From Cercis canadensis (taxonomy: Eukaryota; Streptophyta; Magnoliopsida; Fabales; Fabaceae), in assembly GCA_003255065.1 (NCBI GenBank), contig QAOA01006575.1:45585-109584 (forward strand): 64,000 nt of DNA, given 5' to 3'. The stretch's first letter is position 1; each line of letters begins with the position of its first letter. The position numbers and the translations under genes are program-made. The notes beneath the pieces are model-generated. The model saw only the letters and a program-made list of their open reading frames with translations, was not told the origin of the DNA and did no database searches. Below are positions 1-11,463 of this stretch, piece after piece.

Positions 1-1051
1 AGGAAAAATGCAGGACCAAGACTTCTACCCCCATCCAGCATCAAATTCCGAAAACAAACCAAATTGATTCTTAATCCATGAATTCAAGGTATGAAACTCA
101 CTCCCTTTCCCTCAATCAATGGTTTTTTCCTTCTACATCTCTGTCTCCCCTTCTCAATTGGTTTCTCTTTCTAAAGAGAAGTTTTCTCTCTCTAAGAATT
201 GAGGATTTGCATGGTGGAACAATGTTGCCTTAGGATTAATTTTAGTTTTCTCAATTAGTTCTTTCTCTCCCTCACGTCTTTGTTTGAGTTTATATATATA
301 TATATATATATACGTGGGTTGAGTATATTCTTTCGTGTGTGGGTGTGAGTACTGAAGGAAGCATGAAAGGAAAATTTGGCTTTGGTGGTGTACCTGTGGA
401 TTGGAGTCCCTCTGCTAGCTATGTGGTAGTGTGCTTCTTTTTCCTCTTAGAATTCCTCTGCTTTTCTGGAATTGCTTCTCTTTGTTTCTTCGAATATATG
501 TTGTATGCTCTCTGTTTGTGTTTCTTTTCTCCTTATTTTGCTTCAAAGTTTTGATTCTCTCTTCTTCACTATCTTTTTCGTTCCTTTCACTATATAATTT
601 TGGTGCTCTGATATATCTCTCTCTGTCTGGGTATCCCCTTCTTCTCTTTGCCTGTGTCTCTTTTTATAGACATATATTTGTGCAAGTTGCATTGATATGG
701 GTTGACGATTTCCTGCTTTCAAGCTGCCAAAGCATGGCTGGGAGGAGTGACCTGACTGGGTAACAACATTTCACAGCAATGAGGTTGCTGCTTTGTATGT
801 TACCTTCAACAACATTTATTTATTCTCTGCTTTTAGTTCATTTTTATGTTATTCATTTGTAATAATAATTAATTAATTTTTTTTTTGTATTTTTATATTC
901 TTTAAGTTATTATTTTTTGTGATTTTGTTAGCATTTTTAGCTATATTTGCTTTATTTTGTAGTATTGATATATTTCAATTGAGCATACAAAAATATGGTT
1001 TCAAAGATCATGATCCCAAAAATAATCCATGTACAAATTTGGGTGTCAACA
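1..1051 (-). mobile_element. 3' LTR (partial) of a Tat/Ogre-type Gypsy element
   Basis: This segment is repeated in direct orientation at 20,570-21,632, with position 1 matching 20,570. Five transitions occur in the first 120 bp and there are a few small indels, so the two copies are old LTRs of one element. On the minus strand the copy begins TGTTGACACCC at 1,051, the TG-type start seen in Tat-lineage LTRs, and the adjacent purine-rich tract fits a polypurine tract. The LTR continues to the left of the window. It contains a (TA)n run near 291-312. The short open frames within it are not conserved between the two LTR copies in a way that suggests protein. Confidence 0.88.
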
Positions 1052-1064
1052 GCTGCCCTCATTT
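1052..1064 (-). promoter_or_regulatory. Polypurine tract of the Tat element
   Basis: Read on the minus strand, AAATGAGGGCAGC lies immediately before the LTR start TGTTGACACC. A purine-rich stretch directly upstream of the 3' LTR is the plus-strand DNA primer of LTR retrotransposons. Its position fixes the element's orientation as minus, in agreement with the pol reading frames. Confidence 0.75.
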
Positions 1065-1289
1065 GCTTGTCGATTTATAAATAAATGACGAGCAAAGGAG
1101 TTGATCCAAATTTGTACGAGGCATGAAATGAAGGGTTTGCGAAAAAAAAAATAAATAAAAAATAAATAAAAAGGGTACTTACACAAGTTAAGCATGACTA
1201 AGTATTAGTCATAAAAGTCAAAAGAAGACCTAGACAAGCTAGGCTCGACCAAGCCAAAGTTGAATTCGATTTAATGATGAGAAAAATAA

Positions 1290-3245
1290 ACGGCGAGAAA
1301 GATAAACAATGACCTAGACAGGTTAGGCTCGACCCAAACAGGATGGATTCGATTTAACGATGCGAAATTAAACAATGATCCGAGGTATTTGGGCTCGACC
1401 CAACCAAGGTGGATTCGATTTAACAATAGGGAAATTAAATAGTGACCCAGGGTATCCGGGCTCGACCCAACAAAGATGGATTCGATTTAACAGCAGGAAA
1501 ATTAAACAGTGACCTAGGGTATCTGGGTTCGACCCAACAAAGGTGGATTCGATTTAACAACAGGGAAATTAAACAGTGACCCAGGGTATTTGGGCTCGAC
1601 CCACATAGGTGGATTCGATTTAACAACAGGGAAATTAAATAGTGACCCAAGGTATCCGGGTTCGACCCAACAAAGATGGATTCGATTTAACAGTAGGAAA
1701 ATTAAATAGTGACCCAGGGTATCTGGGTTCGACCCAACAAAGGTGGATTCGATTTAACAGTAGGGAAATTAAAAAGTGACCCAAGGTATCTGGGCTCGAC
1801 CCACAAATGTGGATTTGATTTAACAACAGGGAAATTAAAAGTGACCTAGGGTATCCGGGCTCGACCCAACAAAGATGGATTCGATTTAGCAGTAGGAAAA
1901 TTAAACAGTGACCCAGGGTATCTGGGTTCGACCCAACAAAGGTGGATTCGATTTAACAGTAAGGAAATTAAACAGTGACAAGGGTATCCGGGCTCTACCC
2001 AACAAAGATGGATTCGATTTAACAGCAGGAAAATTAAACAGTGACCCAGGGTATCTGAGTTCGACCCAACAAAGGTGGATTCGATTTAACAATAGGGAAA
2101 TTAAACAGTGACCCAGGGTATTTGGGCTTGACCCACATAGGTGGATTCGATTTAACAACAGGGAAATTAAATAGTGACCCAAGGTATCCGGGCTCGACCC
2201 AACAAAGATGGATTCGATTTAACAGTAGGAAAATTAAATAGTGACCCAGGGTATCTGGGTTCGACCCAACAAAGGTGGATTCGATTTAACAGTAGGGAAA
2301 TTAAAAAGTGACCCAAGGTATCTGGGCTCGACCCACAAATGTGGATTTGATTTAACAACAAGGAAATTAAAAGTGACCTAGGGTATCCGGGCTCGACCCA
2401 ACAAAGATGGATTCGATTTAGCAGTAGGAAAATTAAACAGTGACCTAGGGTATCTGGGTTCGACCCAACAAAGGTGGATTCGATTTAACAGTAAGGAAAT
2501 TAAACAGTGACCAGGGTATCCGGGCTCTACCCAACAAAGATGGATTCGATTTAACAGCAGGAAAATTAAACAGTGACCCAGGGTATCTGGGTTCGACCCA
2601 ACAAAGGTGGATTCGATTTAACAACAGGGAAATTAAACAGTGACCAGGGAAATTAAACAGTGACCCAGGGTATTTGGGCTCGACCCACATAGGTGGATTC
2701 GATTTAACAACAGGGAAATTAAATAGTGACCCAAGGTATCCGGGCTCGACCCAACAAAGATGGATTCAATTTAACAGTAGGAAAATTAAATAGTGACCCA
2801 GGGTATCTGGGTTCGACCTAACAAAGGTGGATTCGATTTAACAGTAGAGAAATTAAAAAGTGACCCAAGGTATCTGGGCTCGTCCCACAAATGTGGATTT
2901 GATTTAACAACAGGGAAATTAAAAGTGACCTAGGGTATCTGGGCTCGACCCAACAAAGATGGATTCGATTTAGCAGTAGGAAAATTAAACAGTGACCTAG
3001 GGTATCTGGGTTCGACCCAACAAAGGTGGATTCGATTTAACAGTAAGGAAATTAAACAGTGACCAGGGTATCTGGGCTCTACCCAACAAAGGTGGATTCG
3101 ATTTAACAGCAATAAATTTAACAATGACCCAGGGTATCTGGGCTCGACCCACAAAGGTGGATTCGATTTAACAACAGGGAAATTAAATAATGACCCAGAG
3201 TATCCGGGCTCGATCCAGACAGGCTAAATTCGATTTAACAGCAGA
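1290..3245. repeat. Tandem repeat array (~66-67 bp monomer) in the Tat 3' untranslated region
   Basis: About 29 copies of a 66-67 bp monomer run head to tail. Recognisable pieces are GTGACCCAGGGTATC, GGGCTCGACCCAACAAA and GATTCGATTTAACA. Variant monomers recur with a longer period. The variant with ACAAATGTGGATTTGATT starts near 1,776, 2,308 and 2,860, spaced 532 and 552 bp. This indicates a higher-order repeat of eight monomers; the 20-bp excess in the last interval is explained by a small duplication near 2,635-2,665. The open frames seen through the array are by-products of the repeat. Tat-lineage elements are known to carry such arrays between integrase and the polypurine tract. Confidence 0.9.
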
Positions 3246-4276
3246 AAAATAAATGGGTGATAGAGATGATATGTAGTGCATGCTCCATGTATGTCAATTT
3301 ATTTGTTAAATTTGAGAAACATTTTGGATTTTGGAAAATTTCCTTTTTACTTCTTTGACCTCGGACGACTGGTTCGAACAATGTCAAAGATGAACAATAA
3401 CAAAATCTTAGTCCTCAATAAAAAGGTAAAACCCGCTCTTGGATCCATGTTCTTCACTTATGATATAGAGTAATGACCAATAGTATTACTCTTGAGATAA
3501 CTCCTCTTCTGCAAGGTCAATCTTTTGCTCAATTGATATATGCTTGGGAATTCAGTGTGTTTCTTACAAGCTGTTGAATTTCACATGCTTAATTCTTGAT
3601 ATGCTTAGCCAAAGTTAACACATGTTTCACATTTCAGTATATAATCATCATGATAAAGCATATTCAAATAGCAAAATGGGTTAAAATCGGGTGAATATAG
3701 TTATAGACTATATGGGAAAGGATTAATCATTCAAATGGGAAAATGCACAATAAAGACATTATGAAATCAACAACAAGAAGAAGGTAGAATAAGATTTCCG
3801 GCCCCTCCGGTGATAACTTTTAAGATGAATAACGATAGCCGCCCCAGTATATGATTCTGAAAACCCTATAATCGGCTCTTCTAGATATCATCTAACTCTC
3901 TTTTATGTACTTGATCACTTCTTTAAATTTCTCATTCCTGTGAAACCTCCCTCATATTCACTGCTTGTGTTGTTATCTTTGACCTTGACTTTTGCTTACG
4001 TCTTTCCTTCAACTTTTCCATCTATCAAGTCATTTTATTTCATTTTTAGCTTTAACTTTTGCCTTGGTTGCCTTTTCAGCTTTTCAACCAAACGAGCCAT
4101 TTCTCATTTTTGAACCTTAGCTTTTTCCTAGGTGGCCTTTTCAGGTTTTCGACCTAGCAGGTTAATTATTCATTTTTTTTTTTGAAAGAAAAATGGGACA
4201 AAGCAACTTCATTGATTGAATGAAAGAAAATACAAGCAAACCCTTTATGCATAGTATTTTTTGACTACATCTGAGT
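3246..4276 (-). other. Tat element 3' spacer between integrase and tandem array
   Basis: AT-rich DNA between the integrase end and the satellite array. I see no conserved coding frame. A CT-rich stretch around 3,950-4,170 repeats a short theme (cttttcagctttt / ccttttcaggttttcgacc), which looks like local slippage. It belongs to the retrotransposon by position. Confidence 0.6.
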
Positions 4277-5814
4277 TTACAGGACGTGGTAATTCTTCTC
4301 CATCCATCTCTTAGCAAGGATCAATGCTCCTCCAAAGAAAGCTCGCTTTACCACATATGGTCCTTCATAGTTCGGAGTCCATTTCCCACGATGATCCTTT
4401 TGGATTGGTAAGATCTTTTTCAATATCAAATCTCCTTCTTGAAATTGACGCGGTCGCACTTTCTTGGAGTGAGCCCTCATCATTCTTCTTTGATAAAGTT
4501 GGCCATGACATAGCGCAGCTAATCTTTTTCCTTCAATGAGGTTTAATTGATCATACCGTGTTCGTGTCCATTCGGACTCTTCTAATTCTGCCTCCATGAT
4601 CACCCTTAATGAGGGTATTTCTACCTAAATTGGAAGCACAGCTTCCATGCCATAAACTAGTGAAAAAGGAGTTGCCTCTGTAGAAGTGCGAACTGACGTG
4701 CGATAACCATGAAGAGCAAAGGGAAGCATCTCATGCCAATCCTTGTATGATACAGTCATCTTTCTGATGATCTTCTTGATGTTTTTGTTGGCTGCCTCAA
4801 CCGCTCCGTTCATTTTTGGGTGATATGAGGATGAGTTATGATGTCTTATCTTAAATTTTTCACATAGTTCTGTCATCAACTTGTTGTTCAAATTCATCGC
4901 ATTATCCGTAATGATCCTCTCAGGTATACCGTAGCTACAAATCAAATCCTTCTTGATGAATTTGAGCACCGCTCCTTTAGTCACATGGGCAAAAGTAGCA
5001 GCTTCAACCCATTTTGTGAAGTAATCAATTGCAACCAAAATGAAGCGATGCCCATTTGAGGCTTTTGGTTCAATTGGGCCTATAACATCCATGCCCCACA
5101 TTGAGAATGGCCATGGTGCCGATAAAACATTTAGAGGTATGGGCGGTGTATGGATCTTATCAGCATATATCTGACACTTGTGACATTTTCTCACATAATT
5201 GATGCAATCAGATTCCATTGTCAACCAATAATATCATGTCCTTAATATCTTTCTTGCCATAGCATGCCCATTTACACGTGTTCCACAAATACCTTCATGC
5301 ACATTTTCAATGATCCTCTTTGCCTCTAGTATATCAACACACCTCAGAAGCATTGTATCATAATTTCTTTTGTATAATACATCCTCATTTAGGAAGAAAC
5401 CCATTGCCAATCTCCTTATAGTTCTTTTGTCATTTTCTAAAGCACTGGTTGGGTATTCCCTGTTTTTGATGAAAGATTTAATATCTTGATACCATGGTTT
5501 CCCGTCAGGTTCTTCTTCCATTACCAGGCAGTATGCTAGACAATCTCGCCTAGTCATCTTTATAAGCGGCATCTCTTTATCATTATTAATTTTGAACATT
5601 GAAGACAGGGTTTCCAGTGCATTAGCCAATTGATTATCTTCTCGAGGAATAAGCCAAAAGGTAATCTCCTTAAATTGCTTAGACAACTCTTTTAGATAGT
5701 CATGGTATGGAATCAATTTGGAATCTCGAATCTCTCATTCCTCTTTTAGTTGATTAATCACCAAAACTGAATCTCCATATACTTCTAAAATTCTTGCTTT
5801 TGATTCTAGGGCTG
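4277..5814 (-). pseudogene. Tat integrase and end of the archaeal-type RNase H (decayed pol)
   Basis: Reading leftward, the frame first encodes the end of the second RNase H (VYGDSVLVIN near 5,770 and PREDNQLANA near 5,625). It then gives the integrase zinc-binding region (HEGICG at 5,290, CHKCQ at 5,175) and the catalytic core, with Asp in GMDVIGPI, Asp in ITDNA and Glu in NGAVEAANK. The C-terminal GPYVVKRAF module ends at 4,277. In-frame stops interrupt it at about 5,231 and 4,624. Gypsy integrase inserts the cDNA into host DNA. This copy is inactive. The GGALILA ending of the GPY module resembles Tat-lineage integrases. Confidence 0.88.
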
Positions 5815-7242
5815 TGATGAGCTGCCGAGGCTCCTCAAATTAGTTAATTTTAAGGTCGGTTACCTAGCTATTTGTAGCATAGGACAGCCCTAAGTCGAAC
5901 CTAAGGATTGTTCTATGTGGTGAATCATATTGAAAAGCATGTAAACAGAGGGGGTTGAGTTTGGTTTAAGTGATTAACGAAAATTAATTATCAGTGGTAA
6001 CCTAAGAGAAAACAACCAATCCAAGCCTTAACTAGTTCTGATTTTAGTTCATCCTTGATGTCTAATGATCCATTCAATTATTAACCATGTTCTTGGCCTT
6101 TAAAACATGTCAAGAAGCCTCTCAATGTTCTATGGATTCCACTGGTTAAGCAACCAGAATTCGGATTCAACTAAGACCAAATGAATTAAGCAAACATTCA
6201 AGTCTAGTTTTACCTAAGTCCATGATCCAGCCAAGGTGATTAATCCATCCAAAAGCTCAGAAACATTAATCAACCATACAATCCTCTTTTATCACATGCA
6301 ATTAAGCAATCACACATGAAGATCCAAATTCGAATTAAGCAATTCAAACAGAATATTTCAAAGGATTGAAAGAACTTTGATTAACAACTAAAATGAAGAA
6401 CAACAACTCATAATCTCAAAACCAATAATCAGAATAGCAAAACCTGGATTGATATGTTGGATTAGCCCTCCATGAACAAGAGGAGCTGAAGTTCTTACAA
6501 AATATCTAAAAGAAAACTTAGGAACTAAGGAAAGCACAAAAATCTGTCTAAAATATCTAATGAGGAGGTTGTGAATTTCGGCTGCCTCCTTCTTCTGATA
6601 TAGACCTCCAATTTTACATGCACACCTAAATTGCCCTTAGGGCACACTTGTTCCCATGGGCCTTAGCTTCAATTGGGCTTTGGTTTGGGCCCATTTGGAC
6701 TTGTCATGAGGAAGTTAGGCCCATTTAAGTGGCAGAAGGTGTCTGGAACCGTCAGCTAACTTGCACAGCAAATAAGACCATCTTCCACATAAAATATGGT
6801 GAACCGGTCTTCATATCAATTGAATCTCTGTCTGTTAGATTTCTAATGGTACCAGTTTCAGGTCCATATGATATTTACAACTCAAGTTATGACCCAAATA
6901 CTGCATGTAGGTCAGGATCCTGCGACAGCATGTCTTCTCTGGCTTCCAGGCTGCATATGACCTTCTGAACGTCCGAATTAGCTTTGGAGCCCTGAAAGAA
7001 AGTTGTAGACAATTCTCTCAGCTTTCCAACAAGGTATGACTCGGAATTTTTGGACATCCAGAACTCAAGATATGCCTGAAACACAGAGACAGCATATAAT
7101 GCCCAGTATTGCTGGAAATTGCAATTAAGCATAAATGGATCCTAAGTCATGAAATGAGGTTTAAGTCTATGCAATTCAGCCCAAAAGAGGTTTAAAAGAC
7201 TAAGTATGAGGAATAACTATTGTATAAAAAGTGTGTTCATCA
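5815..7242. mobile_element. Solo LTR (1,428 bp) inserted in the Tat RNase H
   Basis: The insert starts TGATGA and ends TCATCA, so its ends are inverted, and it is flanked by the 5-bp target duplication GGCTG at 5,810-5,814 and 7,243-7,247. Removing the insert and one GGCTG puts the two halves of the Tat RNase H back in one frame, which proves a clean insertion. It has no internal coding domain, so it is a solo LTR left by recombination between the two LTRs of another retrotransposon. Its family and orientation cannot be told from the sequence alone. The 79-codon frame at 6,729 has no recognisable domain. Confidence 0.9.
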
Positions 7243-8649
7243 GGCTGCTTGCATTCCCATGGTGCATGCTTCGTATTCGGCTATATTATTTGTGTAGTCA
7301 AAACATAGCCTGGCGGTAATTGGGATAAGCTTCTCTTCCGGAGAGATTAGTACAGCCCCAATTCCATGCCCTAATGCATTAGAGGCTCCATCAAATAACA
7401 AAGTCCATTTATTGCCTCTTGATGTCCCTTTATCTTTGAATAATGCCATTATGTCCTCATCTGAAAAATCACATTGCATTGACCCATAGCTTTCTACAGG
7501 TTGATTAGCTAAGTAGTCCGCAAGTGCGCTTCCTTTTACTGCTTTTTGGGTGACATAAATAATATCATATTCAGATAACAGAACTTGCCATCGTGCAATT
7601 CTTCCTGTGAAAGCTGGTTTTTCAAAGATATATTTGATTGGATCCATTTTAGACACTAACCAAGTTGTATAATACAACATATATTGTTGCAAACGATGAG
7701 CCACCCAAGCCAGAACACAACAAGTGTGTTCTAACAATGAGTATTTAGCCTCATAATTTGTGAACTTTTTACTCAAGTAGTAAATGACATGTTCTTTTCT
7801 CCCTAATTCATCATGCTGCCCTAGTACACAACCCATTGATTCTTCAAGCACTGTTAGATACATAACGAGAGGTCTCCCTGGAACTGGTGGGAGTAGAATT
7901 GGAGGTTCTTGCAAGTACTGTTTGATTTTCTTAAATGCCCTTTGACAATCTTCATTCCATTCAGAAGTTTGATTTTTGCGCAGCAACTTAAACATGGGTT
8001 CACAAGTGGTAGTCAATTAGGATATAAATCTTGCAATGTAATTTAATCTTCCTAAGAATCCTCGAACTTCTTTCTCCGTACGAGGAGCTGGCATTTCTAA
8101 GATTGCTCGAACTTTATCGAGATCTACCTCTATCCCTTTTTGACTAACCACAAATCCCAAGAGCTTTCCAGATCTTACACCTAATGTGCATTTAGCTGGA
8201 TTCAAACGAAGCCGGTATTTTCTCAATCGATCAAAGAGCTTTTGTAAGTTAACAATGTGGTCTTCTTCTATTTCAGATTTTGCAATCATATCATCGATAT
8301 ACACTTCTATTTCTTTGTGCATCATGTCATGAAACAAGATTACCATGGCCCTTTGATACGTTGCTCCAGCATTTTTCAATCCGAACGACATTACTTTATA
8401 ACAGAAGGTACCCCATATTTGCACCCAAGGCTTCAAATCATTTTGCTTGAAGTCAATCTTTCCCATTGGAGGTAGTTGATTTATGGTTCCTGGCTGGAGG
8501 CAATCTCCTTCTTCAGCTTGGGTCTTCTCTAAATCTTGTATTACCTTACTTTGTGTTTCATGAGTAATCCCATACCGGTTCTGAACTTCACTTTTCTTCT
8601 TGTTTCTAGATTGATTTAGGGATGTAGGGTTTTGACAATGTCTGGGCAT
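7243..8649 (-). pseudogene. Tat reverse transcriptase, RNase H and archaeal-type RNase H (partial, decayed)
   Basis: The RT part (8,017-8,649) begins inside the domain at about the FGLKNAGATYQ motif. It shows YIDDM with the catalytic Asp pair and the LGRLNYIARFIS connection, while the fingers region is missing. After one in-frame stop at about 8,016 follow the Gypsy RNase H (SKKFTNYEAKYSLLE, ARWQVLLSEYDI) and then a second RNase H domain starting WTLLFDGASN. Two RNase H domains in series, the second archaeal-like, are a known mark of the Tat lineage. The second domain is cut at 7,243 by the solo LTR. Upstream gag, protease and RT fingers are absent, so this copy cannot move by itself. Confidence 0.88.
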
Positions 8650-9285
8650 AATTGAGTCATGAATACCGAATGCAAATGCAAAACAAAAGAACTAGAGTTA
8701 GAGATGAATACGTAAGCAAGTAGCAATACAATAAATTATAAAAAGGCAAAAAGAATTCTCTCATGTGTCCTATTAAAGGAAATTTTCTAGGCTTGAACAC
8801 CTGCCTTAGAGTAATGGCTCTATACAAATACGGTAGCTTTAGGGATTTTCTAAAGACGTGAAAAGTTTAAGTCCTACGCCCCCTATTTGATGGTTCCCAA
8901 ATTGTCCTTACTATCGCCAACACTTTGGCTAGTAAGGCCTCCAATCCTTGCCCATGACAGGCTTCAAGCAGAAAGGGTTCAATTTGAGTGAGGGTGTTTC
9001 GCGTGCCTATACGGAGACCGAAGGTCTCTCAAAGCATCACTACTTTGCCCTCTTTCTAATCTTACAAGGTAATTAGCCCGGGTAAAAGGCTCGTGTGTGC
9101 AAAAGTGTTATTGTATAGTGTGTGAGATGGAACATACAAGCCAGATCATTCATAACTCACAAGCATGAATATTTATTGAAAATATTAAATAAATAGCGAC
9201 AAGAAATAATAAATAAATATAAAGGACCAACCATAATTCAAATATGACAACAAGAAATTAAATGCAATTGCTTAACCCTCTCCAA
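8650..9285 (-). other. Tat 5' leader remnant; gag-protease deleted
   Basis: Only about 640 bp separates the RT remnant from the primer binding site, where an autonomous Tat element would have several kilobases of gag and protease. No zinc knuckle or aspartic protease motif can be found in any frame here. The interval is therefore leader sequence joined to RT by a large internal deletion. Confidence 0.65.
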
Positions 9286-9305
9286 TTCCCCAGTGGAGTT
9301 GCCAA
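9286..9305 (-). promoter_or_regulatory. Primer binding site of the Tat element
   Basis: On the minus strand the sequence TTGGCAACTCCACTGGGGA lies 2 nt after the end of the 5' LTR (ACGTTGCGATA, probably a mutated ...GCGACA). It resembles the TGGCGACTCC-type primer site, thought to pair with an arginine tRNA, that is common in Tat/Ogre elements. One G-to-A change inside the site fits CpG decay. The site fixes the internal end of the 5' LTR at about 9,308. Confidence 0.75.
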
Positions 9306-9859
9306 GCTATCGCAACGTCCCTTTTCAAAAGCGCGAAGCGGAGCGGCGAAACCCATCCATGAGAAAAAAAAAAAAAAGAAGTAAGGATGCATGATATGAT
9401 GCAAAAGAATGGAGTCGCCACCAATCGTTTTATTCCATTTTTAGATTAATGAAATGGTGCGATTGGACACCTAAAAGATTTGGTCTACGTTCAGAGTTTG
9501 AATTCGGGGGTTGATTACCTATAGGGAAGGTATTAGCACTCTACGACGTCTGTTTTTAGAACGGTTACCTACTTAATCTTTTGCTACCTCTTAAAATGAA
9601 TTAAATTGGTCCTAGCAATGTGTTTAAAATAGAGTAATACCTGGTTAGGTCCTGCTAGTCCTTCTAGCGAAACCTAAAAATATGCCTCAAGACTATTAGA
9701 TAGAGTTCGTGATTGTCATTACAATCCTCTCCCAATTTATTTCGTCATAAGCAAGTTTTAACATTTTTATTAATAACTAGAAAAATGTATGAAATGCAAT
9801 TTATTATAAATGTTAGAAAATGAATTTGAGATTTGTGGAAAAAAAGATTTTTTATTGAA

Positions 9860-10440
9860 GGTTTTTCTTTAGCCCACCAGTACATCTGGAAAGGCCGAAG
9901 GGACACTCCTCACCTCTAGAATGTCAAAGAGTCGCTGTCCTTACAGCTATCTTCAATTATTCTATCGTCGGTACTTTAATCCACATTTTAAGGTAAATAA
10001 AAACATGATATTATGCATAGATAAGATTTTTTTTTGAAGAATTACGCATAGAAAAGATCATTCTCAAGAGTTAGCCTCAAGCTCCGCCAGTACCTCTGGC
10101 AAAACTAGAGAAACCCTTTTGCCTCCGAAATGTCAAAATATCGCTATCATTATAGCTAAATTTTGCCTATTCCCTCGTCGATAATCTTTTTCTAGCATAA
10201 TTAAAAATAATATTAAGATGTAATGAGATGAATTATAATGTAACAAATTAATACGATAAATGTGGGAATTAAAAAAGGATAAAAACGATATTGAGAATTT
10301 TATTGGCCACACCAGTACCTCTAGCACAACTGAAAAATTTTATCTCTCATCTCAGGAACATTAGAAAAAATTGTCAACACAATTTTTCCTAACTTAATCC
10401 GTCGTCGGGTTTTAATTTTATCCATAAAAAAAAAATTGGG
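9860..10440. repeat. Three diverged ~215-bp tandem units within the LTR
   Basis: Three units start near 9,871, 10,081 and 10,308. Each begins with a CCAGTACCTCTGGCA-like sequence and runs through an AATGTCAAA-like stretch to a TCGTCGGT-like sequence and an A-rich tail. Spacing is about 210 and 225 bp and the units have diverged strongly. No coding potential is visible. Confidence 0.6.
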
Positions 10441-10571
10441 TATAATATGAAATGCATAAAGCATAAAAATAAAATAAACAAATATCCCTAAAAAAAAGTG
10501 ACAACAATAACAATAAATAAAAATTATAAAATTAATTTATTAATTAATTAGTTAAAATGGCCCAAAACAAA

Positions 10572-10636
10572 AATATATACATACATACATATATATATAT
10601 ATACATACATATATATATATATATATACATATATAT
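10572..10636. repeat. TA/CATA microsatellite at the viral insertion border
   Basis: An almost pure run of ATATAC and TATA units directly borders the left end of the endogenous pararetrovirus. TA-rich simple repeats are a reported preferred location of endogenous Caulimoviridae, so this is probably the target site. No equivalent run is seen at the right border. Confidence 0.75.
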
Positions 10637-10774
10637 GCAAGATCGTATTAGATTTTGACTTAATGATTATGAAAGTCTTAATGAGTAATGAGTAAGTCAA
10701 AACATGTAAAACATGTAAAGAAAGTGTGTGCAAAAATGAATTAAAAAGTGAAGAAGGAGTAGAAGATTCGGAGT

Positions 10775-11190
10775 GAATAGTAACGTATGAACAGTGACGT
10801 GAATAGTAAATGTGAACAGTAATGATGATTATGAACAGTAATGAACAGTAACTTCAAAAATTAAAAGGGATGCTAATCCGGCGGTAGTCCGCACTGGAAA
10901 GCATAGGAGAAGGATAATGAGCTTAATGAAAAGTAATGAAATAAAACTTAATATTGAACAAAATAACACTTACAACTTTGAAACTTCTTGAAATATACTT
11001 TGAAAAAGTTTACAAACTTTGAGGAGAGCACAAGGGCTTTGATGAAGGGCTTTGAAGAAAGCTAATGACTTAATGAAATTTTGATGAAAGGAGGAAGTTT
11101 GAAAGGTTAGCTAGACTTGGCTAAGCTAAAAGGTTATTTTCTACCAAATATTTACATTGCTTCTTCTTGTGATGAAGGTGTCTATTTATA
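10775..11190 (-). promoter_or_regulatory. Left-arm pararetroviral promoter (TATA) and leader
   Basis: On the minus strand TATAAATAGA lies at 11,190-11,181, followed by a leader. The leader includes a GCGGACTACCGCCGGATTAGC-like block near 10,875-10,900 and a series of TACTGTTCA units near 10,775-10,855. The same arrangement is found in the right arm. In caulimovirids this region drives the pregenomic RNA. Here the RNA would run leftward, in the same sense as the Tat element. Confidence 0.7.
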
Positions 11191-11463
11191 GACTCTTGAG
11201 GGAAGGATGGATTCCAAATGGTTTGAACTCCATTCTTGTCTTGTTGTATGAGGTGTGATGAAGCTTTTCATGATGTCTTCTTGTGATTGTAAAGTGGGGA
11301 ATCATTCTTTTCTTCTCTTGTTGACACATGTCTTGACACTTATCATGATGAGGAATCTTCATAAAACTTTTGTTGACTTGTTAAATATGATGATAAGTTT
11401 GCATGTGAATTCTGCAGCCTTTTGGAATCACTGCACATGGACGACAATCTTTGGGTGACTATG

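Larger units (their letters stand above)
9308..10636 (-). mobile_element. 5' LTR of the Tat element, downstream (R-U5) part
   Basis: This stretch lies between the primer binding site and the viral insertion. It holds plant Gypsy LTR hallmarks such as the minus-strand mirror of GGAGTCGCCACCAATCG near 9,412. The matching upstream part of the LTR is at 20,090-21,632, so the LTR is split by the pararetrovirus. Adding both parts gives an LTR of roughly 2.9 kb. The assignment rests on the primer site position. The direct test, alignment with the left LTR, would need sequence left of the window. Confidence 0.7.

Noticed and set aside
339..763. Two plus-strand frames in the LTR, also found at 20,815-21,260
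   Set aside because: They lie within LTR sequence, are hydrophobic and low in complexity, and read against the sense of the element. Being present in both LTRs is due to the LTR duplication.
1435..3154. Many overlapping minus-strand frames encoding repetitive peptides with SLLLNRIHLCWVEPRYP
   Set aside because: They arise because the tandem repeat happens to lack stops in one frame. The repeat is non-coding satellite DNA in a retrotransposon 3' UTR, and the frames break at random.
1290..3245. CRISPR-like array
   Set aside because: Units are contiguous monomers without unique spacers, in a plant retrotransposon.
6729..6968. 79-codon frame in the solo LTR
   Set aside because: No domain, and it lies within a non-coding LTR with clear boundaries.
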